Of a stretch of DNA of 64,000 nucleotides, positions 1-7,076 are shown one piece after another. The translations under genes were made by a program, and so were the position numbers. How positions within the stretch are numbered: the first letter of the stretch is position 1; each line of letters starts with the position of its first letter. The notes below the pieces were generated by a model that worked only from the letters and a program-made list of their open reading frames with translations, was not told the origin of the DNA and ran no database searches. This DNA comes from Hyphomicrobiales bacterium (GTDB lineage: Bacteria > Pseudomonadota > Alphaproteobacteria > Rhizobiales > Rhizobiaceae): NCBI GenBank assembly GCA_017305935.1, contig JAFKJU010000029.1, forward strand, positions 1 through 64,000, written 5' to 3'.

Positions 1-87
1 GAGCTGATCCAGCGTCTTCTTCGCCGGAAGGTGCGACTGCTCGACGATCTTGATGATCTCGAGCTTTTCGGATGCGGGGTATCTCAT
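1..87 (-). CDS. IS3-family transposase OrfB, N-terminal 29 codons only
   Basis: The minus strand from 87 reads MRYPASEKLEIIKIVEQSHL and continues to the window edge, the usual beginning of the DDE integrase-type OrfB of this IS3 group. The ATG overlaps the OrfA stop in an ATGA arrangement. OrfB lies in the -1 frame relative to OrfA, and that frame is open from the OrfA A7 run onward, so an OrfAB fusion transposase by frameshifting is possible. The catalytic DDE region is outside the window. Confidence 0.8.
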   Translation of the reverse strand, partial: MRYPASEKLEIIKIVEQSHLPAKKTLDQL

Positions 88-416
88 TCGTCGTCGCCCC
101 CATCCGCGATCATGCTTTTTTTGAGCAGACGGTTCTCCAGCGTCAGGTCGGCGACTGCCTCCTTCAGCGCGCGGGTCTCGCGACGAAGGTCCTGCACTTC
201 ACCGGTCGTCGCAGCACGGGCCGTGTCGCCTGCCAGTCGCCGCTTGCCGGCTTCCAGGAATTCCTTCGACCAGGTGTAGTAGAGGCTCTGCGCAATCCCC
301 TCCTTGCGGCACAACTCGGCAATGCTGTCTTCGCCACGAAGGCCATCCAGCACGATCCTGATCTTGTCTTCCGATGAAAAGTGCCGCCGTGTCGCCCGGC
401 GGATGTCTTTGACCAC
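84..416 (-). CDS. IS3-family transposase OrfA
   Basis: A 110-residue protein with the HTH_Tnp_1 helix-turn-helix in its first half (FSSEDKIRIVLDG, then SIAELCRKEGI and YYTWSKEFL) and a leucine-zipper-like C-terminal half (LRRETRALKEAVADLTLE). This is the DNA-binding and dimerising subunit of IS3 transposases. The start is GTG. A run of seven A residues on the coding strand (positions 122-116) near the 3' end is a plausible -1 slippage site into OrfB. Confidence 0.85.
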   Translation of the reverse strand: MVKDIRRATRRHFSSEDKIRIVLDGLRGEDSIAELCRKEGIAQSLYYTWSKEFLEAGKRRLAGDTARAATTGEVQDLRRETRALKEAVADLTLENRLLKKSMIADGGDDE

Positions 417-436
417 ACCCCGGTCCTCCCAGTTTC

Positions 437-1453
437 TTACTTGGCTGCTCTGTTCGTGCGCGCGGCTATATCAGCGCACCGCGCCATGAGCGCTTCGAAC
501 GGCTCCTCGTCGTCGAAGAGCAGTCCATCCTCAACCATGCGGGCATAGTCATCCTCCAACGCCTTCGCGCCATCGCCGACCGGCACGAGTTGCAAGCCGC
601 CGCTGACAGCCGCTGCATAGTCGATCGGCGTGCGGTCGGCAGCCTTCTCTGCGAAGAACATCGACTTGTGCCGGGCGACAGCGTTGGCCAGGTCGCGATC
701 GGCAAAAGCGGCTTCCGCAAAGCCGGCTTCGTCCAGTCGGACAACATCGTGCCAATGTCGCGCGAAGCGGTCGCCGCGCAGCCGCTCCTGGAGGCAAAAG
801 ACGTGGATGGCGGTCGCCTTCTCCCAGAAGGTCCGCTCCGCGTGCATGACGCGCGGCCGCGCCGTCGGAAACACCAGGCCGTCGATCAGGCCGGCCGCGT
901 CGCAGACGACGTCGCGCAAGCTCGCGGGTTCGCCCGTCGAGCGCCCGCCGAACTCCAGCATGACGCTTGGAGCCACATAGCCGGACCCGGCTGCGGTCGC
1001 CTCATAGTCGATGAAGAGCTTCTCATCCTCGACCCGGACGGCCGCCGCCAGACCTTCGACGGCCAGTGCGGTCTCGATCACAGGCTGCACGGTGTCCGCG
1101 ACCCATGCCGGTAACCGCCGACGGACCTCGCTGGACCAGCGCTTTTCCTCGCTTCGTGTCTTCGGCAGACCCTCGCCATTGTCCCCGACCAGATCGGGCG
1201 CAATCGCCCGAATGTCGTAGGTCAGATCCACGTCCTCCGAAAACCGGCGAATGACCTGATAGGCTTTCGACAGCGACGTGCCGCCCTTGAACACCAGATG
1301 CTCGCCGAGCGGTGCCGCGTAGAGGGTCGCCAGCGCCCACACCACCCACACATCCTTTTCGAGAAGATGGGTGGGACGACCCGAACGGTCGGCGACGACG
1401 CTCAACGCGTCACGCCGATCCTCGGCCGAAAGCTGGAGGAAAACGTCAGCCAT
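437..1453 (-). CDS. abiEii: AbiEii-family nucleotidyltransferase toxin
   Basis: A 338-residue protein of the AbiEii/DUF1814 nucleotidyltransferase family, the toxin of type IV AbiE systems. The core motifs are visible: GGTS at residues 57-60 and the metal-binding DVD at 74-76 in FSEDVDLTYD. Relatives transfer nucleotides to tRNA acceptor ends and cause reversible growth arrest; AbiE pairs give phage abortive infection and stabilise mobile elements. The gene overlaps the upstream antitoxin gene by 8 bases, so the two are probably translationally coupled. The stop codon lies a few bases from an IS3 element, but the reading frame is complete. The assignment is firm; the tRNA target is inferred from the family. 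Confidence 0.9.
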   Translation of the reverse strand: MADVFLQLSAEDRRDALSVVADRSGRPTHLLEKDVWVVWALATLYAAPLGEHLVFKGGTSLSKAYQVIRRFSEDVDLTYDIRAIAPDLVGDNGEGLPKTRSEEKRWSSEVRRRLPAWVADTVQPVIETALAVEGLAAAVRVEDEKLFIDYEATAAGSGYVAPSVMLEFGGRSTGEPASLRDVVCDAAGLIDGLVFPTARPRVMHAERTFWEKATAIHVFCLQERLRGDRFARHWHDVVRLDEAGFAEAAFADRDLANAVARHKSMFFAEKAADRTPIDYAAAVSGGLQLVPVGDGAKALEDDYARMVEDGLLFDDEEPFEALMARCADIAARTNRAAK

Positions 1454-2039
1454 AGGCCGCCTTTCCGACGCTCTGCGCGAGCCATGTCGGAAGCTGCGGC
1501 GCGGCGGCGACCAGTTCGCCGAACACGCCGGGCGGCATCTTCCGCTTCAAGGTCGTGAGCGCGGCCTCCGCCTTTTCGGGGCCGAGCCAGGCCAGCGCCC
1601 GCACGGCCTCGCCTGCGGGGCGGTTGGCCAGGGCCAGTTGCCAGCGCGGCGCGTGCCGCAATTCGACGACCTGCTTGCCGAGGTGTATCTTTCGGCTGCG
1701 TCCGGAGGTCAGATAGACCGAGCGGACGGGCACCTGCGTCGTCAAGCCAAGCGCGTTCGCCGCGGCGGCTCCGTTCGAGACGATGATCTCCCCTTTTTGG
1801 GTCGCGAGGGCCTCGACAGCCTGCTCGACCGAAGGTGCGCGCGTGCCAAACCGACTGGCGATGGGGCGCAGATAGACGCCACGACCGGCGCGGATGAGCT
1901 GCCCGCGCTCGGACAGACGCGACAATGCCTGATCCACGGCCGCCCGGTTTCCGAGGTGGAGCAGGCCCTTGGCGGACACGGGCATCCCTTCGGGAAGTCC
2001 CGTCGCATGTGCCAGAATCTGTTCGGTCAGCCGTGTCAT
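1446..2039 (-). CDS. abiEi: AbiEi-family antitoxin (DUF6088)
   Basis: A 197-residue protein with an N-terminal winged-helix region (about 1-90, with GRGVYLRP as the wing) and the C-terminal AbiEi antitoxin region ending in the conserved PTWLAQSV segment. AbiEi proteins counteract AbiEii and repress their own operon by binding inverted repeats in the promoter. The ATG is preceded by AGGAG at good spacing, and a clear sigma70-type promoter lies just upstream. First gene of a two-gene operon with the toxin. Confidence 0.88.
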   Translation of the reverse strand: MTRLTEQILAHATGLPEGMPVSAKGLLHLGNRAAVDQALSRLSERGQLIRAGRGVYLRPIASRFGTRAPSVEQAVEALATQKGEIIVSNGAAAANALGLTTQVPVRSVYLTSGRSRKIHLGKQVVELRHAPRWQLALANRPAGEAVRALAWLGPEKAEAALTTLKRKMPPGVFGELVAAAPQLPTWLAQSVGKAAYG

Positions 2040-2057
2040 CGTCTTTCTCCTGTTGGA

Positions 2058-2086
2058 AATATACGCGAGTTTCTGACAGTTTTCAA
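2058..2086 (-). promoter_or_regulatory. Sigma70-type promoter of abiEi-abiEii
   Basis: On the minus strand a -35 element TTGAAA (2086-2081) and a -10 element TATATT (2063-2058) are separated by exactly 17 bases. The predicted start near 2050 gives a short leader before the abiEi ATG at 2039. AbiEi is expected to autoregulate here. Confidence 0.75.
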
Positions 2087-2162
2087 GGAAGCGCAGGGGA
2101 ACATACCGAATAGGGGGAAAGCCTTCCCCTGCGGCCGAGCCTTGGTCTCTACCTACCCCTTC

Positions 2163-2180
2163 TGCGGGGAGATCCCCGCA
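2163..2180. other. Perfect 8-bp hairpin between the abiE promoter and the ardC leader
   Basis: TGCGGGGA and TCCCCGCA form a perfect inverted repeat with a 2-base spacer. No T-run follows on either strand, so it is not a typical intrinsic terminator. It could insulate the divergent abiE and ardC transcripts or belong to the ardC 5' leader. Confidence 0.5.
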
Positions 2181-2196
2181 ACGCCCCCTTCCGAGT

Positions 2197-2265
2197 GAGA
2201 GTGCGGGCGGATTTTCCGTGACGGGTTAAGAGCTGGAGGAGAGGCTTCCGGCACCCGTCGCGGAG
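2197..2265 (+). ncRNA. Structured leader RNA upstream of ardC (copy A)
   Basis: A small 5' hairpin (CGG 2208-2210 with CCG 2216-2218) is followed by an outer stem GACGGGT (2220-2226) with ACCCGTC (2253-2259). It encloses an inner stem GCTGG (2232-2236) with CCGGC (2248-2252) around a purine-rich GAGAG loop. Two further copies precede parB (3671-3745) and the gene at 7077. Paired positions differ between copies yet stay paired, which argues for RNA structure. Context (upstream of antirestriction and DNA-binding genes in Alphaproteobacteria) fits the published radC RNA motif; that identity is inference. Confidence 0.65.
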
Positions 2266-2274
2266 ATCATCCCG

Positions 2275-3237
2275 ATGGCCAGACAGGGTCGTAACCTCGC
2301 GGAAGGTGGCGCGCGCAGCAACCTTTACGACGACATCACCAACAAGATCATCGCCGAGCTGGAGCAAGGGCGGTTGCCATGGGTCCAGCCTTGGGGTGCG
2401 TCGCCTGATACCGCCCCGCTGGGCCTGCCGAGAAATGCTTCAACCGGCCGGTCCTATTCCGGCATCAATATTCTCATCCTCTGGGGGGCTGTCATCCAGC
2501 ATGGTTTCCCCGCTCAGGCGTGGCTGACGTTCCGCCAGGCGCTTTCGCTTGGCGGCAATGTCAGGAAGGGCGAGCGTGGCACGACTGTCGTTTATGCCGA
2601 CCGTTTCACCCCCGAGGACGAGAAGCGCCGTGCCCGCGAAACGGGTGAGGATGCGCATGCCATTCCGTTCCTGAAGCGGTTCACGGTCTTTAACGCCGCG
2701 CAATGCGATGGCCTACCCGATGAGATCACGGCAGTCGCGCCGCCACCGCCGCCGGGCCTTATCGAACCTCAGGTCGAGGCGCTGATCCGGGCTACCGGCA
2801 TTGACTTCCGTATTGGCGGCAATCGCGCCTTCTATATGCCGTCGCTCGACTATGTGCAGGTGCCGCCTCCGCAAGCCTATTTCGAGCCGATCAACTGGCA
2901 CAGGACGGCCCTGCATGAGCTGGGGCACGCCAGCGGCCATCACAGCCGCCTCAACCGCGATCTGACCGGCTCGTTCGGCTCGAAGAAATACGCCTTCGAG
3001 GAAATGATTGCCGAACAGACCGCGGCCTTCAGTTGCGCCGCGCTCGGGATCATGCCGACCGTCCGCCATGCCGATTACATCGGGTCGTGGCTGGAGGTCA
3101 TGCGCGAGGATTCCCGCGCGATTGTCCGCGCGGCCTCGCAGGCCAGCAAGGCGGCGGACTGGCTGCTGTCGCATCTGCTTGCCGAAGACACCGGGGAGTC
3201 GGATGCGAGCGAAACCGACCGGAGGGCGGCGGCATGA
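2275..3237 (+). CDS. ardC: ArdC-like antirestriction protein with metallopeptidase domain
   Basis: A 320-residue protein. Residues about 14-140 are the ArdC N-terminal (DUF1738) ssDNA-binding domain, containing LYDDITNKIIAELE and the WLTFRQA segment. The C-terminal part is a zincin-like peptidase domain with HELGH at 214-218 and a possible third ligand in EEMIAE (242-247). ArdC proteins protect incoming conjugative DNA from host restriction during establishment. The gene follows the structured leader RNA and overlaps the next gene by ATGA, indicating coupling. Family assignment is firm; the protease substrate is unknown. Confidence 0.92.
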   Translation: MARQGRNLAEGGARSNLYDDITNKIIAELEQGRLPWVQPWGASPDTAPLGLPRNASTGRSYSGINILILWGAVIQHGFPAQAWLTFRQALSLGGNVRKGERGTTVVYADRFTPEDEKRRARETGEDAHAIPFLKRFTVFNAAQCDGLPDEITAVAPPPPPGLIEPQVEALIRATGIDFRIGGNRAFYMPSLDYVQVPPPQAYFEPINWHRTALHELGHASGHHSRLNRDLTGSFGSKKYAFEEMIAEQTAAFSCAALGIMPTVRHADYIGSWLEVMREDSRAIVRAASQASKAADWLLSHLLAEDTGESDASETDRRAAA

Positions 3238-3629
3238 TCCTCCTGACAGGCGCACAGCAGGACCGCCTGCTGGCCAATGGTCGCCAGCGCGATCAAGATC
3301 ACATCCCGGTCGTGAAGTTCTTCAATCCCCTCGGTGAAGGCGTCTGGCTCGCTACCGAGCTGGATGAGGATGGCGACATCATGTTCGGCCTGGCGGATCT
3401 CGGCCATCCCGAACTGGGTTCGTGGAGCCTTGGCGAGATGCAGTCAGTCCGGCTGCCATTTGGCATGGTCATCGAGCGCGATCTGCTGTTCACCGGCGAT
3501 TTCCCGATCTCGGTCTGGGCCGAGGCCGCCCGTGAGACCGGCAGCATCCGCGCCGCCGAGCGTTTGCTCTACGGCGTCGGCGCGAGCTTTTCCCGCACAT
3601 CCGCCGATACAGAAAACCGGAGTGCCTGA
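3234..3629 (+). CDS. DUF2958 domain protein
   Basis: A 131-residue acidic protein with the DUF2958 signature: an N-terminal LLTGAQQDRLLANG segment, then HIPVVKFFNP, WLATELDEDGD and FGLADLGHPELG. The family is common on alphaproteobacterial ICEs and plasmids beside ArdC-type antirestriction genes, but its biochemical role is not established. The start is set by the ATGA overlap with ardC, which makes this the second gene of an ardC operon. A longer open reading upstream in this frame lies wholly inside ardC and is not used. Confidence 0.85.
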   Translation: MILLTGAQQDRLLANGRQRDQDHIPVVKFFNPLGEGVWLATELDEDGDIMFGLADLGHPELGSWSLGEMQSVRLPFGMVIERDLLFTGDFPISVWAEAARETGSIRAAERLLYGVGASFSRTSADTENRSA

Positions 3630-3670
3630 TTTCCGGGTTTCAGGTTCTGCGGCTGGCGTCGCTCTCTTCA

Positions 3671-3745
3671 GAGGAAGAGGGCGGCGCTTCGCTTCGTGAC
3701 GGGCTGATAGCCGGAGAGAGAGGCTCACCGGCGTCCGTCATGGAG
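3671..3745 (+). ncRNA. Structured leader RNA upstream of parB (copy B)
   Basis: Same architecture as the ardC leader: a GCG/CGC 5' hairpin (3684-3692), an outer stem TGACGG (3697-3702) with CCGTCA (3735-3740), and an inner stem GCCGG (3710-3714) with CCGGC (3728-3732) around a GAGAGAGAGGCTC loop. The inner stem here is fully Watson-Crick, whereas copies A and C use one G-T pair. The parB ATG follows at 3754. Confidence 0.65.
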
Positions 3746-3753
3746 TCACTGAC

Positions 3754-5892
3754 ATGGCCACTGCCGTTCAGAAGATCACCCTGTCGTCCTCGCGCGACAT
3801 TCCCTTCAACAAGCTGGTGCTCAGCCAGTCCAACGTCCGGCGCGTCAAGGCCGGCATCTCGGTCGAGGAACTGGCCGAGTCCATCGCCCGCCGCGGCCTG
3901 ATCCAGTCCCTGCATGTCCGTCCGGTGGTGGATGCCGGGGGCAAGGAAACCGGCATGTTCGAGGTGCCCGCCGGCGGTCGCCGGTTCCGGGCGCTGGAAC
4001 TGCTGGTCAAGCAGAAGCGCCTCGCCAAAAGTGCGCCGGTCCCGTGCGTGGTGTCGGAGGCCAGCGCCGATGTGCTGATCGACGAGGTATCGCTCGCCGA
4101 GAATATCGAGCGCGCTCCGCTGCATCCGCTCGATCAGTTCCGCGCTTTCCAGGCCATGCGCGAAAAGGGCATGACCGAGGAAGCCATCGCCGCCGCCTTC
4201 TTTGTGGATGCCAAGGTGGTGAAGCAGCGCCTGCGTCTGGTTTCCGTCTCACCGGCATTGCTCGACGTCTATGCCGAGGACGGCATGACGCTGGAACAAC
4301 TCATGGCCTTCAGCGTCAGTTCTGACCATGCCCGTCAGGAGCAGGTCTGGGAAGCGATCAGGGATGGCTGGCAGAAGGAACCCTACCACATCCGACGCCT
4401 GCTGACCGAAACCACAGTCCGCGCCGCCGACAAACGGGCGGTGTTCGTTGGTATCGATGCCTATGAAGAGGCTGGCGGCTGCGTGCTGCGTGATCTCTTT
4501 CAGCAGGACAATGGTGGCTGGCTGCAAGATCCGGTGCTGCTCGACCGGTTGGTGGGCGAAAAACTGAAGGCCGAGGGCGAAGCCATCGCCGCCGAGGGCT
4601 GGAAATGGATCGAGGTCGCCATCACCTTCCCCTATGGTCACGACCATGGCCTACGCCAGATTGTCGGCACCACGGTCGATCTGAGCGAAGAGGAACGCGC
4701 CACCCGCGAAGCATTGCGCGACGAGTATGACCGGCTTGAAGTCGAATATGGCGAGGCGGACGAGCTGCCTGACGAGATCGACGCCCGCTTGGGTGAGATC
4801 GAACTGGCTCTGGAAACCTTCGAGCGCCGTCCGATGACCTTCGAGCCGGACCAGATCAGCATGGCGGGTGTCTTCATCAGCATCGACGCCGATGGCGCAT
4901 TGCTGATCGAGCGCGGCTATGTTCGCGCCGAAGATGAAACGCCTGCGGAACCGGAAGCTGAAATCGTTGACCCGGAAACCGGCGAGGTGATCCAGCGGTC
5001 AGAACCGGAGGTAAGCCGCATGGGTGCAGTTATCACGCTGGGCGGCCAGGCGGTCGAAACTGAGGAGGAAGACGAGGCCGACATCATCAAGCCGCTGCCC
5101 GATCGCCTGGTCAGCGAGCTGACCGCGCATCGCACGCTGGCGCTGCGGGATGCGGTGGCAGTAAACCCGCATGTCGCTATGACGGCACTGCTGCACAGGC
5201 TGGCCATGGATTGCTTCATGCCGCATTCCAGCAAGGGATGCCTCGAAGCCCAGGTCCGGGAGGTTCATCTGCCCGCACAGGCCGAGGATCTGCGCGACAG
5301 CGCGTCGGCCAAGGCTATCGCTGACCGCCACGAACGCTGGTGCGATCATGTCCCGGCAGACGATGCCGCCCTCTGGGATTGGCTGACCGATCTGGACGAT
5401 GGTTCGCGCATGGAGTTACTCGCCCATTGCGTCAGCTTCGGTGTCAATGCGCTCTATGAGAAGCCGAACCCTTACAGCGGCACGGGCGTCAGCCAGCACG
5501 GGCTGGACATCCGCCTGTCGCAGGCTGACCGGCTGGCCCGTTCGACCGGCCTCGACATGGTGGCCGTGGGCTGGCGGCCGACGGTCGGCAATTATCTCGG
5601 CCGCGTGACCAAGCCGCGTATCCTTGAAGCTGTACGTGAAGGGGCCGGAGACCGGGCCGCCGAGTTGATCGGACATCTCAAGAAGGGCGACATGGCCAAG
5701 GAAGCCGAACGCCTGCTGGCGGAAACCGGCTGGCTGCCTGAGCCGCTGCGCATGGCGGACGAGGGTATCGAAGTCGACCCGGCATCGGGCACTGCGGCGG
5801 AAGCCGACAATCTGCCCGATTTCCTCTCCGGCGATGGCGAGGACGACCCCGCTGACGATGAGGAAGAACAGCATATGGTCGCTGCTGAATAG
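3754..5892 (+). CDS. parB: ParB/Srx-fold DNA-binding protein, long ICE type
   Basis: A 712-residue ParB-like protein. The N-terminal ParB/Srx domain carries the CTP-binding-type motifs GGRRFRA and ENIERAPLHPLDQ, followed by a KorB-type helix-turn-helix around residues 135-180 (MTEEAIAAAFFVDAKVVKQR). The C-terminal 500 residues are an extension typical of ICE and plasmid relatives, including acidic stretches and the end DDPADDEEEQ. Expected role: centromere binding, transcriptional control or nuclease-like functions in element maintenance. It is not next to the element's parA (22,623), which is usual for this ICE group. The structured leader RNA precedes it and an intrinsic terminator follows. 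Confidence 0.9.
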   Translation: MATAVQKITLSSSRDIPFNKLVLSQSNVRRVKAGISVEELAESIARRGLIQSLHVRPVVDAGGKETGMFEVPAGGRRFRALELLVKQKRLAKSAPVPCVVSEASADVLIDEVSLAENIERAPLHPLDQFRAFQAMREKGMTEEAIAAAFFVDAKVVKQRLRLVSVSPALLDVYAEDGMTLEQLMAFSVSSDHARQEQVWEAIRDGWQKEPYHIRRLLTETTVRAADKRAVFVGIDAYEEAGGCVLRDLFQQDNGGWLQDPVLLDRLVGEKLKAEGEAIAAEGWKWIEVAITFPYGHDHGLRQIVGTTVDLSEEERATREALRDEYDRLEVEYGEADELPDEIDARLGEIELALETFERRPMTFEPDQISMAGVFISIDADGALLIERGYVRAEDETPAEPEAEIVDPETGEVIQRSEPEVSRMGAVITLGGQAVETEEEDEADIIKPLPDRLVSELTAHRTLALRDAVAVNPHVAMTALLHRLAMDCFMPHSSKGCLEAQVREVHLPAQAEDLRDSASAKAIADRHERWCDHVPADDAALWDWLTDLDDGSRMELLAHCVSFGVNALYEKPNPYSGTGVSQHGLDIRLSQADRLARSTGLDMVAVGWRPTVGNYLGRVTKPRILEAVREGAGDRAAELIGHLKKGDMAKEAERLLAETGWLPEPLRMADEGIEVDPASGTAAEADNLPDFLSGDGEDDPADDEEEQHMVAAE

Positions 5893-5900
5893 CACTCATG

Positions 5901-5922
5901 CGGGGCGGCTTCGGTCGCCCCG
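5901..5922 (+). other. GC hairpin just after parB
   Basis: CGGGGCG (5901-5907) and CGCCCCG (5916-5922) form a 7-bp stem with an 8-base loop eight bases after the parB stop. The following TTCT is too short for a convincing terminator, so it may act with the stronger terminator downstream or protect the 3' end. Confidence 0.5.
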
Positions 5923-5949
5923 TTCTAACCGCTCCGTTTCCGTAACTCG

Positions 5950-5979
5950 CCCGATCCTCGTGATCGGGCTTTTTATTTG
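5950..5979 (+). terminator. Intrinsic terminator after parB
   Basis: CCCGATC (5950-5956), a 5-base loop and GATCGGG (5962-5968) are followed by CTTTTTATTT. This is a classical rho-independent terminator, placed 10 bases before the RBS of the next small gene, which would therefore be partly insulated from parB. Confidence 0.8.
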
Positions 5980-5989
5980 GAGAGCCGCC

Positions 5990-6295
5990 ATGGCTGCCAG
6001 CATCGACGTTGATGAAATATTTGCTCAGGATCGGGAAAACCGTCCGCTGGAGCGTACACTGCCCTGGGAGGAAAGCCGCGACGGCATGACCGTTGTTGTG
6101 GAGCCAAAGCCCCATTGGGCCGAAGATATGCGCGTTTTCCGGCTCGATGCCCGTGAATACTGCCGCTATGCCGAATGGACTGCCCATGGCGGCCGTGCGC
6201 GCTTCTATGGTCACATCGATACATCGGGCGACGATCTGATGATGAAAGCCCGCGCGATGGTTGCCCGCGAAATTGCCGATGGGCTTTGGAGCTGA
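5990..6295 (+). CDS. Small ICE-associated protein, function unknown
   Basis: A 101-residue protein beginning MAASIDVDEIFAQDRENRPL, with an aromatic-rich centre (KPHWAEDMRVFRLDAREYCRYAEW) and the C-terminal DDLMMKARAMVAREIADGLWS. I recognise no domain or motif. It has ordinary codon usage for the region and GGAGAG upstream of the ATG. It lies between parB and the next structured leader, where such ICEs usually carry short conserved hypothetical genes. Probably soluble; no signal peptide or membrane segment. Confidence 0.65.
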   Translation: MAASIDVDEIFAQDRENRPLERTLPWEESRDGMTVVVEPKPHWAEDMRVFRLDAREYCRYAEWTAHGGRARFYGHIDTSGDDLMMKARAMVAREIADGLWS

Positions 6296-6712
6296 AGACC
6301 CGATCGCAGGGTCTCTGGCCGTGAGGATGGGATGTCTGCACCGGACGGGCCCAATCCGGCTTCACCATGCAATCCGCCATCCCGATCAGGACAAGCGGCA
6401 GCCATCTCTGGCCTGAAGGAACACGATCCTGATGCCAGCATGGTGGCAAGGCTGACGCGGCAGAGCATCTGCGACGGGTATCCGGCATCCTGTCAGATGC
6501 GAAAAACCACCCCCGCTTCCATTCGCAAACCTTGGTCCGATCCGTCTCTTTGACATTCAACCCCAAAGGGGTCGGCTTACGCGCGCGTGCCGCCCTCGGG
6601 GATTCGGGAAAAGTCCGAACGCCCTCGGGTGATTGCAGATCCGGTCAGACACTTCGGGCGCCTGTCGCGCGGGGGATGGTCCCCCGCCTCCCAAAGACAG
6701 GAGCCGGAACCC
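6296..6712 (+). other. 417-base region without a clear gene; leader of the 54-aa gene
   Basis: No convincing coding sequence. A 73-codon plus-strand frame at 6332-6553 lacks an RBS and homology-like features. The second half holds hairpins, notably CCCC-AAA-GGGG at about 6562-6572 and GCGGGGG/CCCCCGC at 6669-6687, 10 bases before the AGGAG of the next small gene. It looks like a long structured 5' leader. Confidence 0.45.
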
Positions 6713-6877
6713 ATGTCCTATGCAGATGCCACCGCCTTCGCCGCCAGCCTTGCCGCCACGCTGATGGTTTCGATCGTTGTGTTCCAGGCCGGAGACGGCA
6801 CCCACGCCGCGTGCCCTGCCGCCGAGTTCGACGGCGACGACGACATGGTGAAGCTGGAGCTGGACCCGTGGGAATAA
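6713..6877 (+). CDS. 54-residue single-pass membrane protein
   Basis: A short gene with AGGAG 10 bases before its ATG. The product starts MSYADATAFAASLAATLMVS and has one hydrophobic helix (about residues 8-26), then a strongly acidic tail (EFDGDDDMVKLELDPWE). The hydrophobic helix, good RBS and hairpin-rich flanks favour a real gene. No function is recognised; small ICE membrane proteins of this kind could be entry-exclusion or regulatory peptides, but nothing here shows that. Confidence 0.55.
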   Translation: MSYADATAFAASLAATLMVSIVVFQAGDGTHAACPAAEFDGDDDMVKLELDPWE

Positions 6878-6991
6878 GGCGCGAAAGCGCCTCATCCCCG
6901 ACGGCCCGAGCGCGGCAGCCCGCGCTTCGGGCCTTCAGCGCCTCGCGATGGTTCCCATCGCCGGCAGCGGAACCGGGAACGAGCCCGGTCA
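6878..6991 (+). other. Cluster of three strong hairpins after the 54-aa gene
   Basis: Three inverted repeats follow the stop codon: GGCGC-GAAA-GCGCC (6878-6891, a GNRA-type loop); a long stem GGCCCGAGCGCGG with CCGCGCTTCGGGCC (6903-6933, one bulge); and ACCGGG with CCCGGT (6972-6989). The second ends in CTTC and could terminate transcription. The third leads directly into the conserved leader RNA. Confidence 0.5.
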
Positions 6992-7068
6992 GAGAGGAAG
7001 AGTGCGGGCCGTTCGGCCGTGACGGGTTGAGGGTCGGAGAGAGAGGCTCACCGGCGCCCGTCATGGAG
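6992..7068 (+). ncRNA. Structured leader RNA upstream of the gene at 7077 (copy C)
   Basis: The best-formed copy: 5' hairpin GGCCG-TT-CGGCC (7007-7018), outer stem TGACGGG (7020-7026) with CCCGTCA (7057-7063), inner stem GTCGG (7033-7037) with CCGGC (7051-7055). The 5' hairpin sequence differs completely from copies A and B while its pairing is kept. The start codon lies 14 bases after the outer stem, so folding could control translation or read-through. Confidence 0.65.
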
Positions 7069-7076
7069 TGATCCCG

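Larger units (their letters stand above)
1..430 (-). mobile_element. IS3-family insertion sequence, left part cut by window
   Basis: The element has the two-frame IS3 layout on the minus strand: OrfA, then the first codons of OrfB. The outer end on the OrfA side must lie between the OrfA start (416) and the stop codon of the AbiEii gene (437-439). A TGGGAGGA-type end near 430 would fit, but no terminal inverted repeat can be confirmed because the other end is outside the window. Insertion so close behind the toxin stop leaves that gene intact. Confidence 0.75.

Noticed and set aside
6332..6553. 73-codon plus-strand frame between the gene at 5990 and the 54-residue gene
   Set aside because: No RBS, no recognisable sequence and overlap with a hairpin-rich leader; coding is not supported.
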